From Candidatus Nanohaloarchaea archaeon (GTDB lineage: Archaea; EX4484-52; GLR71), in assembly GCA_030671745.1 (NCBI GenBank), contig DAOVHT010000076.1:1-5054 (forward strand): DNA of 5,054 nucleotides. The letters run 5' to 3'. A program made the translations under genes and the position numbers. The stretch's first letter is position 1; each line of letters opens with the position of its first letter. The notes beneath the pieces were generated by a model, which was given only the letters and a program-made list of their open reading frames with translations, ran no database searches and was not told where the DNA came from. This document shows positions 1 through 5,054 of the stretch, in pieces.

Positions 1-744
1 ACCTCACGATTCTGGGAAGTGTGTCCTGATCTCAGGATGACACTCAGTGTTGGCGGATCCACTAAAGATGAATACTTAGGTGTATTCTATACACTGTATG
101 ATGACGCACAATATTTAGAACATGTTGATTTTGAGATAAATGTCAGCTGTCCTAATACTGATGACGGACAGAAACTCTGTGAAATCCCTGAAGGTTGTGA
201 TACTTATGAAAACCTTGACAGATTGCTTGAAGAGATTCGTGAGATAGATAATGATTGCCCGATATATGTTAAACTGTCTCCAGATTTCTCAGATGAGAAA
301 ATACTTGAACTTGCAAAAATATGTAAAAATCACAGGATGGGGATTGTTCTTGCAAACACCAAGTATGTTGACAGCGATATATTATCAACTGGAGGCGGAG
401 GGTACAGCGGTCCTGACAATAAGGAACGGGCGCTCCATCTTGTCAATCTTGTCCATGAGAAATATAAAGAATATGATGCTTATAAAGATCTTGAATTTGA
501 TAAGATCCCACTTAAGATCTGCGGTGGTATGGAAAATGAAGATGATGTATTGCGCGCGCAGATGGCAGGCGGCAATGTTCCGGTTCAGATGGGGTATGCA
601 ATGTTTGAGGACCCTTATGGCGCAATTGTCAAGACTAATTATGGATTATCTAAGTTCTGTAAAAATAATGGGATATCTTCATTGAATGAGTTCCATGGTC
701 TTCCGGATGAAGTTAAGGAAAGGTATCCTGTGCAACTTAATTGA
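1..744 (+). CDS. pyrD: Dihydroorotate dehydrogenase, class 1-like, C-terminal part (5' end outside window)
   Basis: This enzyme oxidises dihydroorotate to orotate in pyrimidine synthesis, using FMN in a TIM-barrel fold. The frame is open from base 1 (it begins TSRFWEVCPD), so the GTG at 19 is only the first start-like codon and the true start lies upstream; 247 residues are visible. The key motif NVSCPNT is encoded at 139-159. The cysteine at 148-150 occupies the position of the catalytic base, which is Cys in class 1 enzymes and Ser in class 2 enzymes. Further on come VKLSPD (a conserved lysine strand), an ANT motif, a glycine-rich GGGGYSG stretch, and KICGG followed by VQMGYAMFEDP, which fits the FMN phosphate-binding end of the barrel. 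The TGA stop at 742-744 overlaps the stop of the convergent Nudix remnant. The family call is firm. The 1A or 1B subclass, and hence the electron acceptor, cannot be decided because the N-terminus and any pyrK partner are not in view. Confidence 0.9.
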   Translation, partial: TSRFWEVCPDLRMTLSVGGSTKDEYLGVFYTLYDDAQYLEHVDFEINVSCPNTDDGQKLCEIPEGCDTYENLDRLLEEIREIDNDCPIYVKLSPDFSDEKILELAKICKNHRMGIVLANTKYVDSDILSTGGGGYSGPDNKERALHLVNLVHEKYKEYDAYKDLEFDKIPLKICGGMENEDDVLRAQMAGGNVPVQMGYAMFEDPYGAIVKTNYGLSKFCKNNGISSLNEFHGLPDEVKERYPVQLN

Positions 745-1066
745 GATTAATCCTCCTGTTGACACCCATAATAGTCATATACTTTTCAATGAAAGCCAGA
801 TCTCTTTTCTGTATGAACTTGCCGCTTTGGGTCTTTGGTCTGTCGTTTTTTAGAAGTTTCAATGCATCATCTATCGTGACCCATATGATCTTGAAACCGT
901 CTGCTTTCTCTTTGTCTGTGAAAGATGGCGCTTTCATGTCGCCGTACACTTCTGCGAGATAGCAGTATGAAATCTGGAGCATATCATTGTCATCACGATA
1001 TTCGATTATTATACTGATATCTCTTTTTATCTTGATGTTGCAGCCTGCGATAGTCTTGTAGAACAT
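737..1066 (-). pseudogene. Nudix hydrolase remnant, C-terminal half only
   Basis: The reading frame gives 109 residues, while Nudix proteins are usually 130-170. Its body fits the second half of the fold: IIIEYRDDN, QISYCYLAEVYGD, ADGFKIIWVTIDDALKLL, then GKFIQKRDLAFIEKY, a pattern common in MutT/ADP-ribose pyrophosphatase-like members. The catalytic Nudix box (GX5EX7REUXEEXGU) should precede it. Only its last residues, A-G-C (1048-1040), are recognisable, and the residues before them (MFYKTI) do not match REUXEE. Reading further upstream in frame gives a Trp/Phe-rich stretch (FWVVWAWFCFKK) back to a TAA at 1108-1106, and the other two minus frames show no Nudix box either. There is no Shine-Dalgarno before the ATG at 1066-1064. 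The gene is therefore probably a 5'-truncated pseudogene without metal-binding residues. It converges on pyrD, with stops overlapping by 8 bp. The original substrate cannot be inferred. Confidence 0.75.
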
Positions 1067-1132
1067 GGATTTCTTGAAACAGAACCAAGCCCAAACGACC
1101 CAGAATTAAAATATTACAGAAAAAAAGTATGA
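1040..1132 (+). pseudogene. Possible C-terminal fragment of an unidentified protein
   Basis: In frame with a TGA at 1130-1132, this stretch reads AACDSLVEHGFLETE and then PSPNDPELKYYRKKV. It looks like a real protein tail: an amphipathic helix, a turn, then a charged strand ending in YY, somewhat like the last helix and wing of a winged-helix domain. The open frame runs back to a TGA at 968-970, but the 971-1039 part is antisense to the Nudix remnant, and no ATG or GTG exists in this frame to start it. The recognisable part begins exactly where the Nudix homology on the other strand ends. It may be the tail of a gene that lost its start in the same event, or simply a chance open frame. No family is assigned. 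Confidence 0.3.
1120..1126 (-). terminator. Oligo-T tract downstream of smc
   Basis: Read on the minus strand, seven consecutive T residues lie 25 bp past the TAG stop of smc (1154-1152), inside an AT-rich stretch. Archaeal RNA polymerase commonly terminates at oligo-T runs without a hairpin, and no convincing hairpin is visible here. The same bases also encode the lysines at the end of the candidate plus-strand fragment, so the run may be coincidental. Confidence 0.4.
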
Positions 1133-1151
1133 GATTTTAATTTATTTATGT

Positions 1152-3653
1152 CTATTTATCTTCCAGTTCGACGCCGACGATCTGGGATGCGCCCTTCTGC
1201 ATCGACACGCCATATACCCGGAATGCGTTGTGGACCAAGACGTCGTTGTGAGATATAACCAAGAATTGTGAGTTGCCAGCATACTCTTTTATCAGCTCGC
1301 CGATCGTCCCTGAATTTTTCTTGTCAAGGGCGGCATCAATCTCGTCAAGGATGTAGAACGGTGCAGGACTGAATTTCTGGAGCGCGAAAAGGAATGCAGT
1401 TGCGGCCATGGTCTTCTCACCGCCTGAAAGTGAGTCGATGTTCAATAGTTTCTTATCTTTCGGTTCTGCCTCAATTATCAATCCGGACTCGATGTCTTTC
1501 GGGTCTTCAAGGCGCAGGTTGGCTTTACCGTCTGTCAGGTCAGCATAGACATCGGTGAAATCTTCTGCAACCCGCTCAAATGCTACCCGGAATATATCCC
1601 GTCTCTTGTTCTCGATGTCCTCAATCATAGATATTATTGATTTCCTTTCATCTGCAAGTTTTTCTACCTTCTCGTTGAAATCGTCAAAGTCTTGGGCAAA
1701 TATGTTGTATTCTTCAATCGCTTTCTGGTTGACCGGACCCAGTGCGCGCATCTCACGGTCAATCTTTCTAAGTCCCATCTGAAGCTTTTCAGGGTCATCC
1801 TTTTTCAGGTCGGTTCCGTCTTTGTATTTCTCATAGGCGATCAGAAGGTTCTCGAGCTCTGCCTCAAGCCGTGCTTTCCTTATCCTCAAGTCTTCAATCT
1901 CCTGCTGGAGCATGATGTTCTGCTCATAGATAGTCTTCCTGTTTTCTTTGATCTTTGATATCTTCTCTTTCAGGTCCTGGCGTTTCTTCTCTAGATTCTG
2001 GATGTCATCAGAACTTGTATCCATGTCCTTTTTCTTGTTGTCTAATGCCAGGTTCAGTTCGCCAATCTCTTCTTTGAGCATCCGTATCTCGACTTCAGCA
2101 TTGCTCTTCTCTTTCTCGTAGTCAAGGATTGCGGTCATGTCGGCGCCATGTTTTGGTGTCTTGCCTTGATGTCTCTTGGCACCACCCACTATCGCACCGC
2201 CTGACTCGAAAAGGTCACCCTCCAAAGTTACAAGGCGCAAGCCCTTGACTTTTCTTGCGGCGTCAGATGACTCGGCGACAAGGGTATCTTTCAACACATC
2301 ACGGAATGCTATGTCATATTTAGGATCATAATCAATGAGGTTCAATGCGTAGTCCATTATGCCCGGCATATTTTGTGCAATCTCTGATTTTGCTGACGGT
2401 GTATGGTGTCTCAGTCTTGGCATCGGTAGGAACCGTACACGGCCCATATTGTTCTCTTTCAGGTAACTTATGCACTGGATGGCTGTGTTTTCTGAGTCCA
2501 CTATGACATCATTCACGTGACCGCCCAGAGCTATGTCGATTGCGGTCTGGTACAGGCCTTCGATTGACATGAGTGTGCCTATGCTCCCGAAGACACCGTC
2601 AATGCCCGATTCCAGTATGGCTTTCACTGAACGGTTCGATACGTCTTCGGTTTTTGATCTGTTTATCGCGTCAAGGCGTGATATCATGTCATCAAGACGT
2701 TCTATATCCTTATGATGACCCTCAATCTTGGCGGCGCGTTTGATTATTCTCTCATTCAGGTCTTCAACTTCTTTTCGGCATTCATTGTCCATGCTTCTCT
2801 CAAACACTTCTTTCTCGACTTTCTCAAGGGTCTGCTCGAAACTGTCCAGGTCTGTGTCAAAGTTTCCCACCTTACTGTTTGACCCGCCGTATTCTGCCTC
2901 TTTTATCTTAAGATTTGTTATGACATTGTTAAGGACACTCTTTATGCCCTCAACTTTTGAATGGGCTATGCTTGCCAGAAGGAAATCCTGTTGGGTCTCA
3001 AGTTCGACGAACTTTTCTGCAGCTTCCTTTTCGGTCTTCAGTTTGTCTATGTATTCTTTTTTCTGGTCGAGGACTATCTTTGATTCGTTCAACTTGATCT
3101 CGGCCATCGCAAGTTCAGTCAGTGCCTTGTCTTTTTTTTCGTTGTAGTCTTTTATGCCGGCAATCTCGTCTATTATCTCTCTCCGTTCTTTGGGTTTCAT
3201 CTGGATAACATGAGTAATATCACCTTGCTGGATTATGTTGTGACCGTTGGGGTCAAGGTTGATTGTCTTGAATATCTCGTCAATCTCTCTCTTGTTGACT
3301 GTCTTGTCGTTGAGCTTGTAGATCGATAGCCCCATACGGTTCACTTTTCTTGTGACGGTTATCGTGTCGCCCTGGCCCTGTATCTCGCCGTCTGAATTAT
3401 CAAGCTCGATCGATACAAGTGCGAAATCTGCGGGTGTTTTCCCCTGGCCACCATTGAATAGAAGATGGTCCATACGGCCTGCGCGCAGTTCACGGCTCCT
3501 TCGTCCAAGTACGAATGTCAGGGCATCCATGACATTTGATTTCCCTGAACCGTTCGGGCCTATCACTGCATTGAAACCGGGGTATAAAGGTACGACTATC
3601 TTTTTCTGGAATGATTTGAAACCGTGTAGAATTAGTTTTTTTATGTGCACCAT
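1152..3653 (-). CDS. smc: Chromosome segregation/condensin ATPase SMC with short arms
   Basis: SMC dimers organise and help segregate chromosomes by ATP-driven DNA loop handling, normally with ScpA/ScpB kleisin partners (none in this window). The 833-residue product has every module in order. The N-terminal head has Walker A GPNGSGKS (32-39), a RAGRMDHLLFNGG segment (57-69) and a Q-loop IQQGDI (141-146). The first coiled coil spans about 167-335. The hinge spans about 345-500, with GVFGSIGTL at 353-361 and a glycine-rich LFESGGAIVGG at 481-491. The second coiled coil spans about 505-690 and includes ALGPVNQKAIEEYN (637-650). The C-terminal head has the signature LSGGEKT (742-748), Walker B FYILDEIDAALD (766-777) and the ISH switch (800-802). 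The gene is intact and no catalytic residue is missing. Typical bacterial and archaeal SMCs are about 1,150-1,200 residues, and the shortfall is in the two arms. The ATG at 3653 has AGGT 7 nt upstream; the adjacent GTG codon is an alternative start. MKPKERREIIDEIAGI (152-167) and SLSGGEKTMAATAF look archaeal. Rad50 is excluded by the true hinge domain and the lack of a zinc-hook CXXC. Confidence 0.97.
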   Translation of the reverse strand: MVHIKKLILHGFKSFQKKIVVPLYPGFNAVIGPNGSGKSNVMDALTFVLGRRSRELRAGRMDHLLFNGGQGKTPADFALVSIELDNSDGEIQGQGDTITVTRKVNRMGLSIYKLNDKTVNKREIDEIFKTINLDPNGHNIIQQGDITHVIQMKPKERREIIDEIAGIKDYNEKKDKALTELAMAEIKLNESKIVLDQKKEYIDKLKTEKEAAEKFVELETQQDFLLASIAHSKVEGIKSVLNNVITNLKIKEAEYGGSNSKVGNFDTDLDSFEQTLEKVEKEVFERSMDNECRKEVEDLNERIIKRAAKIEGHHKDIERLDDMISRLDAINRSKTEDVSNRSVKAILESGIDGVFGSIGTLMSIEGLYQTAIDIALGGHVNDVIVDSENTAIQCISYLKENNMGRVRFLPMPRLRHHTPSAKSEIAQNMPGIMDYALNLIDYDPKYDIAFRDVLKDTLVAESSDAARKVKGLRLVTLEGDLFESGGAIVGGAKRHQGKTPKHGADMTAILDYEKEKSNAEVEIRMLKEEIGELNLALDNKKKDMDTSSDDIQNLEKKRQDLKEKISKIKENRKTIYEQNIMLQQEIEDLRIRKARLEAELENLLIAYEKYKDGTDLKKDDPEKLQMGLRKIDREMRALGPVNQKAIEEYNIFAQDFDDFNEKVEKLADERKSIISMIEDIENKRRDIFRVAFERVAEDFTDVYADLTDGKANLRLEDPKDIESGLIIEAEPKDKKLLNIDSLSGGEKTMAATAFLFALQKFSPAPFYILDEIDAALDKKNSGTIGELIKEYAGNSQFLVISHNDVLVHNAFRVYGVSMQKGASQIVGVELEDK

Positions 3654-3660
3654 TGACGTT

Positions 3661-3664
3661 ACCT
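3661..3664 (-). promoter_or_regulatory. Shine-Dalgarno-like site of smc
   Basis: On the minus strand AGGT (in the context CAGGTAACG) sits 7 nt before the ATG at 3653-3651. It matches part of the consensus GGAGGTGA. This supports ATG at 3653 over the GTG one codon inside the gene, although the spacing does not rule out either. Confidence 0.5.
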
Positions 3665-3685
3665 GATAATAATTGAATCAAATAG

Positions 3686-3692
3686 TTTAAAT
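3686..3692 (-). promoter_or_regulatory. Candidate archaeal TATA box for smc
   Basis: In the 67-bp gap between the reductase stop and the smc start, the minus strand carries ATTTAAA, close to the archaeal TATA consensus, preceded by an A-rich stretch (CTAAAAC) that could act as a BRE. Start sites usually lie about 25 nt downstream, near 3664, which would give a leader of about 10 nt beginning at the Shine-Dalgarno-like site. A 9-bp inverted repeat, TTGATTCAA (3681-3673), lies between this box and the predicted start site and could be an operator, but it is short enough to be chance. No oligo-T terminator separates the upstream reductase gene, so read-through from it is also possible. Confidence 0.4.
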
Positions 3693-3720
3693 GTTTTAGG
3701 TGTGTCGGGTTGGATTGAAC

Positions 3721-5054
3721 TTACTTTGCAATCTTATAGACCTCGTCATAGATTGCATCAAGGCGCTTTTTCCATTCAGGGAATGCGTCGGGTGTCGTAG
3801 GATATATCATGTACAATCTTTTTATCTTGTCCATCAAGCGCATCAGATGTGTGAATCTTATTAGAAGAGGTAATCTGGGAAGACTCTTCAGAAGTATCTT
3901 CATCTTTTTAGAGAAGGGAGGATTGTGTGAATGACCATAACTTACTTTTGCAAGCATGGTAACGTCTATGAAATTCTTGAATGCGAAATTCAATGATCTG
4001 TCTTCTATGTTTTTAGAAAATATCCTTAGAAGATCGCTTGCGGCATTTGGTGCGCCGTCATAGACATAATCCTTTATATCTTTCCATCTTATGTCTTTTC
4101 GGCCACCGTACAAGTAATTAAATCTCCAGAGTCCTGCTTCAGATACATCATCCTCTTTTATTGCATGAACGGCTACATCCGCGCATATGAGACCTGCACC
4201 CATAGATAATGCAATGCCTCCACCAGTCACAGGATTTATCTGTGATGCTGAGTCACCGGCACACATGAAACCGTTTGCTACAAGTGAATCCATATGCCGT
4301 CTTGTCGGAAGCATGCCACCACCTGCAGTGATAACTTTAGAACCTTCAAATATAGGATCATCATCCATTATCGTCTTAAGCATCTCTTTTAACCTATAGG
4401 TCTCCTTGTCTCTTGGGATACCTATACCGATATTCATAATGTCTTTTGATTCGGGGAAATACCAGTAATAACCACCATGGGCGTAAGTTCCTGACATGAA
4501 TATCTTTGCAGTCTTCGGGTCATCTAAAGGTCTTTTCAGTTTTCGTATCTCACGATAAGAGAAGGATTCATCGGACTCATCAATCATGGTATCAATGTGC
4601 GAATTGTTCAGCTTTATCTTGTTCCTAAGCGCTGGGATTGCACCGCTTGCATCAACCACGATTCTTGAATTTAGTGTAGATGTCTTTCCGGTTTTTCCAT
4701 CGCGCACCTTTATGCCGCAAACATAATTATCATTGATTACAGGTTCGACGCAGATTGTTGCATCATACAGTCTGCATCCTTCTTTTAATGCATCTTTCAA
4801 TAGATTCTGACCGAATCTGTGACGGTTTATCATTGCGCATCTGTATGTGGTTTCCATGACGGTTTTCTTGTCGGGAGAATATGTGTTTACATTATCAATG
4901 ATATAATTTATCGACTTGTTTCTTGAATAATCAAGGTCAAGTGTCTTTTTCAACCAGTCTATAAGGTCGTAACTGATCAGATCACCGCAGACCTTGTCGC
5001 CTATCTTCTTCTTTTCTTTCCGCTCAACTATCGCAACATTCAGACCCTTGCGAG
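3721..5054 (-). CDS. Geranylgeranyl reductase family FAD-dependent oxidoreductase (5' end outside window)
   Basis: This family (digeranylgeranylglycerophospholipid reductase in archaea) saturates the isoprenoid chains of ether lipids, working at the membrane with bound FAD. The frame is open to the right edge; 443 complete codons are visible, beginning RKGLNVAIVERKEKKKIG. The TTG at 4953 is therefore not the true start. Only the extreme N-terminus with the GXGXXG nucleotide-binding loop is missing. Visible motifs are the second Rossmann strand NVAIVER, the family cysteine motif GDKVCGD (near 5000-4981), RIVVDASG (4665-4642), YYWYFP followed by eight residues and GIG (4470-4420), which matches the family pattern YxWxFPx7-8GxG, and the second FAD motif CAGDSASQINPVTGGGI (4263-4213). 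The region after about 4040 is the usual less conserved helical C-terminus, rich in Lys, Arg and Leu. It ends in TAA at 3723-3721, 67 bp before smc in the same direction. The family is firm; the exact lipid or quinone substrate is inferred from the apparent archaeal context. Confidence 0.93.
   Translation of the reverse strand, partial: RKGLNVAIVERKEKKKIGDKVCGDLISYDLIDWLKKTLDLDYSRNKSINYIIDNVNTYSPDKKTVMETTYRCAMINRHRFGQNLLKDALKEGCRLYDATICVEPVINDNYVCGIKVRDGKTGKTSTLNSRIVVDASGAIPALRNKIKLNNSHIDTMIDESDESFSYREIRKLKRPLDDPKTAKIFMSGTYAHGGYYWYFPESKDIMNIGIGIPRDKETYRLKEMLKTIMDDDPIFEGSKVITAGGGMLPTRRHMDSLVANGFMCAGDSASQINPVTGGGIALSMGAGLICADVAVHAIKEDDVSEAGLWRFNYLYGGRKDIRWKDIKDYVYDGAPNAASDLLRIFSKNIEDRSLNFAFKNFIDVTMLAKVSYGHSHNPPFSKKMKILLKSLPRLPLLIRFTHLMRLMDKIKRLYMIYPTTPDAFPEWKKRLDAIYDEVYKIAK

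Noticed and set aside
19..21. GTG as the start codon of pyrD
   Set aside because: The frame is open to base 1 and the family needs a substantial N-terminal barrel portion before NVSCPNT, so the gene begins outside the window.
251..685. 144-codon plus-strand open frame inside pyrD
   Set aside because: It overlaps the clear dihydroorotate dehydrogenase frame and its translation has no recognisable motifs.
2728..3147. 139-codon plus-strand open frame opposite smc
   Set aside because: Its Ser/Phe-rich translation is the antisense of the Glu/Lys-rich coiled coil.
1152..3653. Rad50 or another SMC-like ATPase
   Set aside because: A globular SMC hinge is present in the middle, no CXXC zinc hook is seen, and the SMC-specific LGPVN and LSGGEKT contexts are present.
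3490..3681. 63-codon minus-strand frame overlapping the smc start
   Set aside because: It lies over the SMC Walker A region in another frame, and its translation shows no motif of its own.
3673..3681. 9-bp inverted repeat before smc as a firm operator
   Set aside because: Four-base arms in AT-rich sequence occur readily by chance, so it is mentioned only as a possibility under the promoter.
4951..4953. TTG as the start codon of the reductase
   Set aside because: In-frame codons upstream encode the conserved VAIVER and GDKVCGD segments, so the gene continues to the right edge.

Overview
The window reads as archaeal chromosomal DNA. The evidence is a geranylgeranyl reductase of the type that saturates archaeal ether lipids, an SMC protein whose head sequences resemble archaeal SMCs, and an archaeal-style TATA box and oligo-T tract around smc. 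The short genes and compact spacing would fit a small-genome lineage such as DPANN, but the sequence alone does not settle the phylum. No RNA gene, CRISPR array, insertion sequence or multi-gene defence system is visible.

Layout from left to right. Positions 1-744 (+) hold the C-terminal part of a dihydroorotate dehydrogenase (pyrD), cut by the left window edge. It meets, tail to tail with an 8-bp overlap, the C-terminal half of a Nudix hydrolase on the minus strand (737-1066). That gene lost its N-terminus and most of its catalytic Nudix box. At about 1040-1048 the Nudix homology stops. On the opposite strand a short reading frame resembling the end of another protein runs on to a stop at 1130-1132. 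This looks like a deletion or rearrangement scar between two formerly divergent genes. Positions 1152-3653 (-) hold a complete smc gene whose 833-residue product is much shorter than usual because both coiled-coil arms are about half length. A 67-bp gap with a candidate promoter follows. Positions 3721-5054 (-) hold a geranylgeranyl reductase open at the right window edge and lacking only its extreme N-terminus.

The genes belong to separate housekeeping tasks: pyrimidine synthesis, chromosome organisation and membrane lipid saturation. smc and the reductase point the same way and could be partly co-transcribed, but smc seems to have its own promoter. I see no previously undescribed multi-gene system. 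The two points most worth following are the short-armed SMC and the broken-gene junction near 1045.
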